Below are positions 1 through 8,023 of a stretch of 18,580 nt of DNA, piece by piece. Made by a program: the position numbers and the translations under genes. Every line of letters starts with the position of its first letter. The stretch's first letter is position 1. The notes under the pieces are model-generated. The model was not told where the DNA came from and ran no database searches. It saw only the letters and a program-made list of their open reading frames with translations. Origin of the DNA: an uncultured bacterium (GTDB taxonomy: Bacteria; Bacteroidota; Bacteroidia; Bacteroidales; Paludibacteraceae); NCBI GenBank assembly GCA_947074225.1, contig CAMTOX010000001.1, positions 1 to 18,580 of the forward strand, read 5' to 3'.

Positions 1-32
1 CAAAATAACCTTCTAATAAACAGATTAACATT

Positions 33-1796
33 ATGAAAAGACCGATTAAATTTAGCTTAGTTTATCGCGATATGTGGCAATCATCAGGAAAGTATGTGCC
101 ACGTAAAGATCAGTTGGCAGAGATTGCTCCTGTAATTGTCGATATGGGATGTTTTGCTCGTGTGGAGACCAATGGTGGTGCTTCAGAGCAGGTAAACCTC
201 TTGTATGGTGAGAATCCAAATCAAGCCGTTCGTACTTTTACAAAGACTTTCAACGATGCCGGTATACAAACTCATATGTTAGACCGTGGTTTAAACGGTA
301 TTCGTATGAATCCGGTTCCTGCCGATGTACGCGAATTAATGTATAAAGTTAAGAAGGCACAAGGTACCGATATTACGCGTATCTTCTGTGGCTTGAACGA
401 TGTACGCAACATTGCTCCCTCTATTCGTTGGGCAAAAGCTGCCGGCATGATTGCTCAAGCAACAATGTGTATTACCTATTCTGATATTCATACCGCAGAA
501 TATTATATAAATATGGCCGACCAATTGGTGGCAGAAGGCGCCGACGAGATTTGCTTGAAAGATATGGCAGGTATCGGACGTCCGGATATGTTGGGTAAAA
601 TTGTTAAAGCCGTTAAGGAGAAACACCCAAATATTCCAATGCAATATCATGGTCATACAGGTCCGGGATTCTCGGTTGCCTCTATGCTTGAGGTTGCAAA
701 AGCAGGTATTGACTATCTTGATGTAGCTATTGAACCATTGGCATGGGGTATGGTGCATCCAGATGTTATCACCATTCAAGCAATGCTTAAAGATGCCGGA
801 TTTGATGTGCCGGAAATAAATATGAAGGCTTATATGGAAGCACGTCGCTTAACACAGAAATATGTGGACGACTTCTTGGGCTATTTCATTGACCCACGTA
901 ATAAATTTATGACCTCTTTATTGGTAGGTTGTGGATTACCCGGTGGTATGATGGGCTCTTTAATGGCCGACCTTAAGGGTGTTCATGCTGCTATTAACTC
1001 TAACCTTAAAGCTCAAGGTAAAGCAGAGTTGAGCGAAGATGAGTTGTTGGTAGAACTCTTTGACGAGGTGAAATATATATGGCCTAAGTTGGGTAACCCA
1101 CCTTTGGTAACTCCATTTAGCCAATATGTGAAGAATGTGGCATTAATGAACCTCTTCTCAATGAGTAAGGGTCAAGAGCGTTGGACAATGATTGATGCTA
1201 ACACTTGGGATATGATTCTTGGTAAAGCAGGTAAACTTCCAGGAACTTTAGATCCGGAAATTGTTGAATTGGCAAAATCTAAAAACCTTGAGTTCTTTGA
1301 GGGCAATCCACAAGATAACTATCCTAATGTATTGCCACAATATATTAAAGAGATGGAAGAGTTAGGCTGGGAACGTGGCGAAGACGATGAGGAGTTGTTT
1401 GAGTTTGCTATGCACGACAAGCAGTACCGCGAGTACAAATCGGGCGAGGCAAAGAAACGTTTCAATGCCGAGTTGAACGAGAAGATGGCAGCTAAGTTCC
1501 AAAATAGTGGTGCCAATGTTCAAGTACCCGACTTCCGTCAGATGCGTCACCCAAATGCAGAACCTGTGATAGCACCAGTATCTGGACGTATTATGTGGGA
1601 GTTTGATTTTGAAGATAAATCTATCAAACCTATTCCTGGAACAGAGTATAAAGAGGGCGACTTCTTGTGTGCTATTCAAACCAACAATGGCTTAGAAATT
1701 GTAAAAGCATTATTCCCAGGTAAAATTGTTGAGGCATCAAAAGATCAAGGTGCCTTGGTACAAAAAGGAGAAACCATAGCATTCATAGAAAAATAG
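33..1796 (+). CDS. OadA/PycB-like carboxyltransferase with a biotinyl-type domain lacking the biotin lysine
   Basis: The 587-residue protein belongs to the carboxyltransferase family of oxaloacetate decarboxylase alpha and pyruvate carboxylase subunit B. Visible family features are the N-terminal YRDMWQS motif (metal-ligand Asp13), RIFCGLND, the KDMAG motif with Lys176 (the lysine carboxylated in the family) and the metal-binding HGH at residues 206-208. A conserved PYC/OADA middle region follows to about residue 480, and a beta-sandwich biotinyl/lipoyl-type domain spans about 516-587. In family members that domain carries an AMKM-type biotin site; here the hairpin reads AIQTNNGLEIVKA (547-559), and my hand alignment places Asn552 at the biotin lysine. 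The linker is also short and lacks the usual Ala/Pro stretch. Membership in the family is secure. Whether it carboxylates or decarboxylates, and on which oxoacid, is not. No beta or gamma sodium-pump subunit lies nearby. ATG start; no clear Shine-Dalgarno site. A terminator hairpin follows. Confidence 0.85.
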   Translation: MKRPIKFSLVYRDMWQSSGKYVPRKDQLAEIAPVIVDMGCFARVETNGGASEQVNLLYGENPNQAVRTFTKTFNDAGIQTHMLDRGLNGIRMNPVPADVRELMYKVKKAQGTDITRIFCGLNDVRNIAPSIRWAKAAGMIAQATMCITYSDIHTAEYYINMADQLVAEGADEICLKDMAGIGRPDMLGKIVKAVKEKHPNIPMQYHGHTGPGFSVASMLEVAKAGIDYLDVAIEPLAWGMVHPDVITIQAMLKDAGFDVPEINMKAYMEARRLTQKYVDDFLGYFIDPRNKFMTSLLVGCGLPGGMMGSLMADLKGVHAAINSNLKAQGKAELSEDELLVELFDEVKYIWPKLGNPPLVTPFSQYVKNVALMNLFSMSKGQERWTMIDANTWDMILGKAGKLPGTLDPEIVELAKSKNLEFFEGNPQDNYPNVLPQYIKEMEELGWERGEDDEELFEFAMHDKQYREYKSGEAKKRFNAELNEKMAAKFQNSGANVQVPDFRQMRHPNAEPVIAPVSGRIMWEFDFEDKSIKPIPGTEYKEGDFLCAIQTNNGLEIVKALFPGKIVEASKDQGALVQKGETIAFIEK

Positions 1797-1815
1797 AGCT
1801 TATTTAAATTATTCT

Positions 1816-1852
1816 AAGAATCCGGATTATCCTTGAGATGGTCCGGATTCTT
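1816..1852 (+). terminator. Hairpin terminator after the carboxyltransferase
   Basis: An 11-bp perfect inverted repeat (AAGAATCCGGA at 1816-1826 and its complement at 1842-1852) encloses a 15-nt loop and ends in a short T-rich stretch. It starts 19 bases after the stop codon and separates this gene from the GNAT gene. Confidence 0.75.
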
Positions 1853-1875
1853 TATCATTATAAATATATAACACT

Positions 1876-2415
1876 ATGATTAATTTTCATCTTTACAGAT
1901 CGGCAAACGATAAGTATCTTACTTATGTGTTAGCATTTTATGAGCAGTCCTTCCCCGTTGATGAGCGTAGAAAAATTAGCAAGATGTTGGAGTTGATAGA
2001 GAATGAACCTCGCTTTCATGTGCATGCGCTCTTTAATGATGAGGAACTAATAGGGTTCTTCAATTATTGGGATTTAGGAGAGTTTCTTTATGTGGAACAC
2101 TTTGCTATTGACCCGATGAAGCGTGGTAAGAACTTAGGTAGTGAAGTGCTTCAGAGTTTCGTGGAGAAGGCAGGCAAACCTGTGATATTGGAGGTGGAGC
2201 GTCCAGAAGATCCTATTAAAGAGCGTCGCATCTCTTTTTATCAACGTCATGGCTTTCACCTCTCGCAGAAACCATATATTCAACCGACGTACGAAGAGGG
2301 ACAAAAATCGGTACCTATGTACCTAATGGAATATGGCGGAAACTTGTTGGAGAATAATTTTGGGATGGTAAAGCAGAAAATATATTCTACTGTATATGGT
2401 GTTACAGAGGAGTAG
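1876..2415 (+). CDS. GNAT-family N-acetyltransferase
   Basis: The 179-residue protein is a GCN5-related acetyltransferase, a family that moves an acetyl group from acetyl-CoA to an amine. The core is clear: beta strands at LIGFFNYWD and LYVEHFAIDP, then the acetyl-CoA pyrophosphate loop KRGKNLGSEVL (motif A, R-x-x-G-x-G-like), followed by ILEVERP and a C-terminal ISFYQRHGF motif typical of the fold's second half. The substrate is unknown; nothing indicates a ribosomal, antibiotic or polyamine specialisation. The gene stands alone between two terminators, with its own short AT-rich leader and no Shine-Dalgarno site, and converges on the pyruvate:ferredoxin oxidoreductase gene. Confidence 0.85.
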   Translation: MINFHLYRSANDKYLTYVLAFYEQSFPVDERRKISKMLELIENEPRFHVHALFNDEELIGFFNYWDLGEFLYVEHFAIDPMKRGKNLGSEVLQSFVEKAGKPVILEVERPEDPIKERRISFYQRHGFHLSQKPYIQPTYEEGQKSVPMYLMEYGGNLLENNFGMVKQKIYSTVYGVTEE

Positions 2416-2470
2416 TGCTCCAAGATATGGACTACAATAGAGCCATTTCACATGATGCTTTAAGATATTG

Positions 2471-2506
2471 ATAAGGGTTGTTTCACTAAAGTGAAACAAC
2501 CCTTAT
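2471..2506. terminator. Bidirectional terminator between GNAT and nifJ
   Basis: A perfect 16-bp stem (2471-2486 with 2491-2506) closes on a 4-nt TAAA loop, lying between the convergent ends of the GNAT gene and nifJ. It can fold on either strand and has A/T-rich flanks, so it likely ends transcription from both sides. Confidence 0.85.
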
Positions 2507-2541
2507 TCTGTTTAGTTATTCTGTATAGTTCTGTAGGTGAA

Positions 2542-5500
2542 CTATTCGGCCACCGTTTTCGATAGTATATCGTACTGCCTGTTGCAATCGTCTTGAAGTC
2601 CTGCCCGTAGAATGGTAGCCTCTTTAGGGAGTTCGCCCACAAGGTCAGCATACCTATCTTCCCCATCTAAAAGTTGATTTAGTGAGTTGTCCGGCTTCTC
2701 ATAGTCGAGCGTAAAGGTAGGTTTTCCTGTTGTAGCGGCTTTAGGGTTATAGCGATAGAGTGGCCAATATCCGGCTTTAACAGCCTTCTCCTCTTCTAAA
2801 ATAGAGGTTCCCATGCCTTTACGTATGCCCCAGTTAATACATGGACATAGTGCAATGATGATTGATGTGCCAGGATATGCTTCTGCCTCTCGCATGGCAT
2901 CTATGGCTTGTTGCTTACTTCCTCCCAAGGCTATAGATGCTACATAAACATTACCATATACCATTGCCATGCGTCCTAAATTTTTTCTGTTGGTACGTTT
3001 ACCTGCCGACGAGAATTTTGCTATAGCTCCTAATGGTGTTGCTTTAGAGGTCTGTCCGCCGGTATTTGAGTAACATTCTGTGTCGAGCACTAAGATGTTT
3101 ATATTCTCTCCTGCGGCAATAACATGGTCAAGTCCTCCGTATCCAATGTCGTATGCCCATCCGTCGCCACCAAAGATCCAGATAGATTTCTTGCCAAGAA
3201 GGTCGCCATGTTTAACTATTGCCTCCAGAGTAGGGTTTTGTGGTTGTTTGGCTATAGCTTCTAAGAGTTCTTTTCCGGTTGTATAGCTCTGCTCAAGATC
3301 TTCTTTTGCCGTTTGCCAATTAGCTATTAATGGCTTTAATGTACTATCAATGCTCTTGTCGTCGGCAGCCAAGGCAACCAACTGTTCTAACTTCTCACGG
3401 CGTTGTTTTACTGCCGTAGCAATACCATAACCATATTCAGCAGCATCTTCAAAGAGTGAATTTCCCCATGCTGGTCCTAAATTTCTATGGCTCTTACAGT
3501 ATGGCATGCTAGGCATGCTGGCTCCATAGATAGAGCTACATCCGGTGGCATTGGCCACTAACATATGTTCGCCAAAGAGTTGTGTGGCCAACTTAATATA
3601 TGGAGTCTCTCCACATCCGGCACAAGCTCCAGAGAATTCAAAGAGCGGTTGTTTGAATTGTGTACCACGAATGGTGTTGGCCTCAATAATAGTATCTTTA
3701 ATGGAGATATGTTCTTGTGCAAAAGTAAGGTTCTCCTTTTGTGTTATTACCTCTTGTTCAAAAGGTTGTAACTGCAATGCCCCTACAGGGCATACGTTAA
3801 CACATGAGCCACACCCTTGGCAATCTTCGCTATAGGTTTGTATTCTATAGTGTAAGCCTTGAAACTGTTCTCCCCCTTCGGCCGGCACAGTGTTGAATGT
3901 AGATGGCGCTCCTTTAAGTTCATCGTCGGTAGCTAAATAAGGTCTAATGGCCGCATGCGGGCATACAAATGAGCATTGTGTACATTGAATACAGATGTCG
4001 GAGCTCCACTGTGGCACTGAGAATGCTACACCTCTCTTCTCGTAGGCAGTACTTCCTAAGGGGAGTATGCCGTCGGGAGCCAAAATAGATACAGGGAGTT
4101 TGTCGCCTTCTAACGCTAAAATAGGTCTTGCTTGCTGTACCACAAACGGTGGGGCTGGGGACTCTGCTATTGGTGTGTCTTGTGCATCTTTCCAACTCTC
4201 CGGATAGTCCACCAGAGTAAGTGCTGTTACTGCTTGCTCTATTGCCTTCAGGTTATTTTGTACTACCAGCGTTCCTTCATGTTCGTAGCTCTCGGTAATC
4301 GATGCTTTTAAGAGCGTTAGCGCTTGTTCAAATGGTATAACTTGCGAGAGCTTAAAGAATACTGTTTGCATAATCATGTTAATACGTGAGTCTAAGCCAA
4401 CACTCTCGGCAAGTTTTGCAGCGTCAATATTATAGAATTTGAGTTGTTTTGTTGCTATCTCTCTTCGCATGGCCGGTGGAAGTTTACTCTCCATACTTTT
4501 AAGATCCCAAGCAGAATTAAGCACAAAGATGCCTTGTGGTTTAATGCCTTTAAGCACATCAAATTGGTAGACATAGTTATCTTTATGACAAGCAATATAA
4601 TCTGATTCAATAATTTCGTACGAGGAGTTAATAGGGTTCTTACCAAAACGTAGGTGAGAAACCGTATATCCCCCCGATTTCTTAGAGTCGTAAGCAAAAT
4701 AACCTTGTGTGTATAGATTCGTATTCTCACCAATAATTTCTATGGCTTGTTTATTGGCTCCTACTGTACCATCAGAACCAAAGCCAAAGAACTTGCATTG
4801 AATTGTGTCGGGAGGCGTTGTTTCAATGCTCTCCGTTACCGGAATAGATAGGTGAGTTACATCGTCGTCAATTCCTATGGTAAAGTGATTCTTAGGGTTA
4901 GAATTTTTCATATTCTCAAAGATTGCCTTCACCATACATGGTGTAAACTCTTTAGAACTGAGTCCATATCTTCCACCTAGAACCTTTATGTTTTCGTCCG
5001 CCTCGTGAATAGCTGTTGTTACATCCTGATAGAGAGCCTCACCATTTGAACCGGGTTCTTTAGAACGGTCTAACACGGTAATGATTTGTGTGCTTTTAGG
5101 TATGGCTTTTAATAGATGTTCGACCGAGAAGGGTCGGAATAGTCGCACCTTCACTAACCCTACCTGTTCACCTTTATTGTTGAGGTAGTTTACCACCTCT
5201 TCAATGGTATTACAAGAGGATGCCATTGAGATGATGATATGGTTAGGTGTGTCATGGCCCACATAGTCAAAAAGATGATATTGACGTCCGATACTTTTTG
5301 CAGTAAGTGCCATATAATGTTCAACAATATCCGGCACAGCTATGTAGTGAGCATTTGCAGCCTCTCTATTTTGGAAGTAAACATCGGGGTTTTGTGCTGT
5401 GCCACGCATATCGGGGTGTTCAGAGTTCATGGCACGACGCCTAAAGGCTTCTACCTTATCCCAATTCACTAAAGAGCGTATGGTTTCATAGTCGATCGTT

Positions 5501-6051
5501 TGTATGGTTTGTATTTCGCTCGACGTTCTCCAACCATCAAAGAAGTGCATAAATGGAACCGATGCTTCAATGGCTGCTAAGTGTGCTACCATGCCTAAGT
5601 CCATACACTCTTGTACGCTGCTAGATGCTAACATGGCGAAACCTGTAGGTCGGCAAGTCATTACATCCTGATGGTCGCCAAAGATAGACAGTGCATGTGC
5701 AGATAGTGAACGTGCAGTGACATGAAACACTGCAGGTAGTAGTTCGCCCGATATTTTGTACATGTTAGGAATCATGAGCATTAAGCCTTGCGATGCGGTA
5801 TATGTAGTTGTTAATGCTCCTCCTGAAAGACATCCGTGCACAGCTCCTGCCGCTCCGGCTTCCGATTCCATCTCTTTAACCACCATGGTTTGTCCCATGA
5901 GATTAAGTTTTCCTTCCGATGCCCACTGGTCGGCAAGCTCTCCCATATCCGATGCCGGAGAGATAGGATAAATTGTTGCGGCGTCGCAGAGCGCATAAGA
6001 TACATAGGTCGATGCTTGGCAGCCATCCATGGATTGTGATTTACTGTTCAT
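2542..6051 (-). CDS. nifJ: Pyruvate:ferredoxin (flavodoxin) oxidoreductase, single-chain
   Basis: This cytoplasmic 1169-residue enzyme has the usual full length for homodimeric PFOR, which converts pyruvate and CoA to acetyl-CoA and CO2 while reducing ferredoxin. In order: the N-terminal pyrimidine-binding domain with YPISPAS and KEMESEAGA; the TARSLSAHALSIFGDHQD segment with the substrate-binding Arg; the CoA-binding region; two ferredoxin-type 4Fe-4S motifs, C687-x2-C690-x2-C693-x3-C697 and C744-x2-C747-x2-C750-x3-C754; and the proximal-cluster cysteines C810, C813, C838 and the one in LCPCINWG. The TPP/Mg motif GGDGWAYDIG then NTGGQTSKATP lies near the C-terminus. YPISPAS and the N-terminal DGCQASTYVSY differ slightly from the common YPITPSS and DGNxAAAY forms, so this may be a divergent paralogue, but all cofactor residues are present. 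It is divergent from the oxalate operon and ends at a bidirectional terminator. Confidence 0.96.
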   Translation of the reverse strand: MNSKSQSMDGCQASTYVSYALCDAATIYPISPASDMGELADQWASEGKLNLMGQTMVVKEMESEAGAAGAVHGCLSGGALTTTYTASQGLMLMIPNMYKISGELLPAVFHVTARSLSAHALSIFGDHQDVMTCRPTGFAMLASSSVQECMDLGMVAHLAAIEASVPFMHFFDGWRTSSEIQTIQTIDYETIRSLVNWDKVEAFRRRAMNSEHPDMRGTAQNPDVYFQNREAANAHYIAVPDIVEHYMALTAKSIGRQYHLFDYVGHDTPNHIIISMASSCNTIEEVVNYLNNKGEQVGLVKVRLFRPFSVEHLLKAIPKSTQIITVLDRSKEPGSNGEALYQDVTTAIHEADENIKVLGGRYGLSSKEFTPCMVKAIFENMKNSNPKNHFTIGIDDDVTHLSIPVTESIETTPPDTIQCKFFGFGSDGTVGANKQAIEIIGENTNLYTQGYFAYDSKKSGGYTVSHLRFGKNPINSSYEIIESDYIACHKDNYVYQFDVLKGIKPQGIFVLNSAWDLKSMESKLPPAMRREIATKQLKFYNIDAAKLAESVGLDSRINMIMQTVFFKLSQVIPFEQALTLLKASITESYEHEGTLVVQNNLKAIEQAVTALTLVDYPESWKDAQDTPIAESPAPPFVVQQARPILALEGDKLPVSILAPDGILPLGSTAYEKRGVAFSVPQWSSDICIQCTQCSFVCPHAAIRPYLATDDELKGAPSTFNTVPAEGGEQFQGLHYRIQTYSEDCQGCGSCVNVCPVGALQLQPFEQEVITQKENLTFAQEHISIKDTIIEANTIRGTQFKQPLFEFSGACAGCGETPYIKLATQLFGEHMLVANATGCSSIYGASMPSMPYCKSHRNLGPAWGNSLFEDAAEYGYGIATAVKQRREKLEQLVALAADDKSIDSTLKPLIANWQTAKEDLEQSYTTGKELLEAIAKQPQNPTLEAIVKHGDLLGKKSIWIFGGDGWAYDIGYGGLDHVIAAGENINILVLDTECYSNTGGQTSKATPLGAIAKFSSAGKRTNRKNLGRMAMVYGNVYVASIALGGSKQQAIDAMREAEAYPGTSIIIALCPCINWGIRKGMGTSILEEEKAVKAGYWPLYRYNPKAATTGKPTFTLDYEKPDNSLNQLLDGEDRYADLVGELPKEATILRAGLQDDCNRQYDILSKTVAE

Positions 6052-6256
6052 AATTTCATCTTTTAATTGTTATTGCTATTCTATTCCTTATTTATTGCTC
6101 TTCCATTCTTTATTTGACGGTTAAGTGCACAATTCAATTGTTATACTTGTTTTTTAAACCATTTATGAGTCTGTAATTTCTTATGCAAAATAGACTAGGT
6201 TATATAATTTCAGAACTTGCTACATCTTTTTTTGCCTTAGTAAAGCATGAGTTATT

Positions 6257-6278
6257 TGTTAGGTATTTATACTTAACA
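6257..6278. promoter_or_regulatory. Candidate operator, 22-bp near-palindrome
   Basis: TGTTAGGTATT followed directly by TATACTTAACA is symmetric at 9 of 11 positions, which is the form of a dimeric HTH-regulator site. It lies about 200 bp upstream of the nifJ start and 390 bp upstream of frc. The flanks are AT-rich, so chance is a real alternative. Confidence 0.3.
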
Positions 6279-6650
6279 GATAAATATCTAATAATGTACC
6301 AAAGAGCCAATTATATACTTAGTCTATTTAAAAATTAATATTTCTTGTTATTAGATTAAGTGATATTTTTATTTGAATTGTTTTTGTTTTGTTAAAACAA
6401 TAAAAGTTTGCCTATTTAATTCTAACGTTATTTTTAAAATCATTATTGGCATATTGTTTGACTTTAACAGTTACAAGGTTTTTGATTTATAAATAGATAT
6501 GTTATCATTCTTTACAATAGAATTTTCAAGTTATGTATAAGTTGTTATATTGTTGGATATCAATATAATATAATGTAATAAATAGTATTATTTTAGAACA
6601 ACTGTCACAAAAAATAGAATAGACAAGTTGCAATATTAAATTAAATATTT

Positions 6651-6657
6651 AAGGAGG
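6651..6657 (+). promoter_or_regulatory. Strong Shine-Dalgarno site of frc
   Basis: AAGGAGG sits 8 nt before the frc ATG. It fixes the start codon. It is also unusual, because Bacteroidetes genes, including the other genes in this window, mostly lack such a site. Confidence 0.8.
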
Positions 6658-6665
6658 AAAAAGTT

Positions 6666-7937
6666 ATGACAGCACCTTTGCAAGGTATTAAAGTGATTGA
6701 CTGGACTCAAGTACAATCGGGTCCATCTTGTACTCAAATGTTAGCGTGGTTTGGCGCCGATGTAATAAAGATTGAACGTGTAGGTGTAGGTGATCCAACT
6801 CGTACAGAATTATTAGATTATCCAGATTTAGATAGTTTATATTTCTGCCAATTAAACTGTAATAAACGTTCAATAGAATTAGATGTTAAGACACCCGAAG
6901 GTAAGGCTATTTTGACAAAGATGCTTCAAACAGCCGATGTATTTATAGAGAACTTACACCCAGGTGCCGTAGCAAAATTAGGTTTTTCATGGGAAGAGCT
7001 TCAAAAGATTAATCCACGATTAATTTATGGAACTATTAAAGGTTTTAATGATGACTCTCAGTTTGCAAATGTAAAAGCTTTTGAGCCAGTAGCACAATGT
7101 GCCGGTGGTGCAGCAGCTACAACCGGATGGTGGGATGGTGAATATAATGTTCCCACACAATCGGCAGCAGCACTTGGCGATAGTAATACAGGTATGCACT
7201 TATGCATTGGTATTCTTGCTGCGTTGATGCAACGCGAAAAGACTGGTGTGGGAAGTTATGTTTATCAGTCAATGCAAGATGCAGTATTGAACTTATGTCG
7301 TATTAAATTACGCGACCAATTGATTCTTGAACATACCGGTGTGCTAGCACACTTACCACAATATCCAAATGGTAAATTTGGTAATACAGTGCCTCGCGCA
7401 GGTAATGTTGAAGGTGGTCAGGTATTAGGTTGGTGTTACAAATGTAAAGGTTGGGAGACAGACCCTAATGCTTATTGTTATATAGTGCTTCAAAATGAAG
7501 CTAAGGAGTTTGCTGTGGCAGCCGAAGCTTTGGGTTATCCAGAGTGGGTTAATGATCCTAAGTATAATACGCCTGCTGCACGTAATTTAATCAAAGAAGA
7601 GATTTATAAAGCTATTGAAGCTTATACCATTACCCGCGATAAGATGGACTTGGTTCAAGAGCTTGGTGCTAAGGGCGTTCCTTGTGGACCAGTATTGAGT
7701 ATGCTTGATATTACTAAGGATGAGTCTTTACGTAAGACTGGAACAATTGTAGAAGTAGACCAACCTAAACGTGGTAAATTCTTAACCATTGGTTGTCCTC
7801 CTAAGATCTCTACTTTTGCACCTGTAGTGACTGCTGCACCTTTATTGGGTGCTAATACCGACGAGATATTGAAAGAGTTTGGCTATAGCGCCGACGAGAT
7901 TGCCGACTTCCGTTCGAAACATATTGTGTGTAAATAA
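6666..7937 (+). CDS. frc: Formyl-CoA:oxalate CoA-transferase (YfdW-like)
   Basis: This class III CoA-transferase moves CoA from formyl-CoA to oxalate, giving oxalyl-CoA for the next gene's enzyme and formate. The 423-residue length fits the family. Diagnostic parts are the N-terminal [11 protein letters not shown] with Gln17, [31 protein letters not shown], the catalytic Asp172 in AALGDSNTG (Asp169 of Oxalobacter FRC, with a 3-residue insertion before it), [28 protein letters not shown] and the C-terminal [10 protein letters not shown]. From memory it is closer to E. coli YfdW than to Oxalobacter FRC. Odd features: Trp48 of FRC is Glu48, Tyr139 is Phe139, and the tetraglycine loop is changed to EGGQ (249-252). 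The start is set by AAGGAGG. It is the first gene of frc-oxc-yfdV, 86 bp before oxc with a hairpin between them. Confidence 0.93.
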   Translation: MTAPLQGIKVIDWTQVQSGPSCTQMLAWFGADVIKIERVGVGDPTRTELLDYPDLDSLYFCQLNCNKRSIELDVKTPEGKAILTKMLQTADVFIENLHPGAVAKLGFSWEELQKINPRLIYGTIKGFNDDSQFANVKAFEPVAQCAGGAAATTGWWDGEYNVPTQSAAALGDSNTGMHLCIGILAALMQREKTGVGSYVYQSMQDAVLNLCRIKLRDQLILEHTGVLAHLPQYPNGKFGNTVPRAGNVEGGQVLGWCYKCKGWETDPNAYCYIVLQNEAKEFAVAAEALGYPEWVNDPKYNTPAARNLIKEEIYKAIEAYTITRDKMDLVQELGAKGVPCGPVLSMLDITKDESLRKTGTIVEVDQPKRGKFLTIGCPPKISTFAPVVTAAPLLGANTDEILKEFGYSADEIADFRSKHIVCK

Positions 7938-7947
7938 CAGATATAGA

Positions 7948-7992
7948 AACTATTTGTAGGCGTGTTATTAAATAACCTCCCTACAAATAGTT
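7948..7992 (+). other. Intercistronic hairpin between frc and oxc
   Basis: A perfect 13-bp stem (AACTATTTGTAGG at 7948-7960 with 7980-7992) encloses a second 5-bp stem (GTTAT at 7964-7968 with ATAAC at 7972-7976). No continuous T-tract follows, so a full terminator is unlikely. It could protect the 3' end of the frc message, mark a processing site, or partly attenuate oxc. Confidence 0.6.
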
Positions 7993-8023
7993 CTGAATTC
8001 TTTAATCATTAACTTTAAGAATT

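Larger units (their letters stand above)
6052..6665. other. 614 bp AT-rich divergent intergenic region
   Basis: This non-coding region separates the divergent nifJ and frc genes and must hold both promoters. It is very AT-rich with no credible open frame. I found no perfect match to the Bacteroidetes TAnnTTTG box at a convincing place on either strand; near-misses with altered spacing occur, such as TATTGTTTG at 6452-6460. It holds a 22-bp near-palindrome (6257-6278) and a 7-bp inverted repeat TTGTTTT/AAAACAA (6384-6390 and 6394-6400). The length is large for this compact genome and leaves room for regulator sites or a small RNA, but no RNA gene could be recognised. Confidence 0.6.

Noticed and set aside
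336..779. 147-residue minus-strand open frame
   Set aside because: Fully antisense to the conserved carboxyltransferase domain, with no recognisable domain.
6384..6400. 7-bp inverted repeat TTGTTTT/AAAACAA as a regulatory site
   Set aside because: It is short and lies in very AT-rich DNA, where such repeats are expected by chance; it is only mentioned in the intergenic description.
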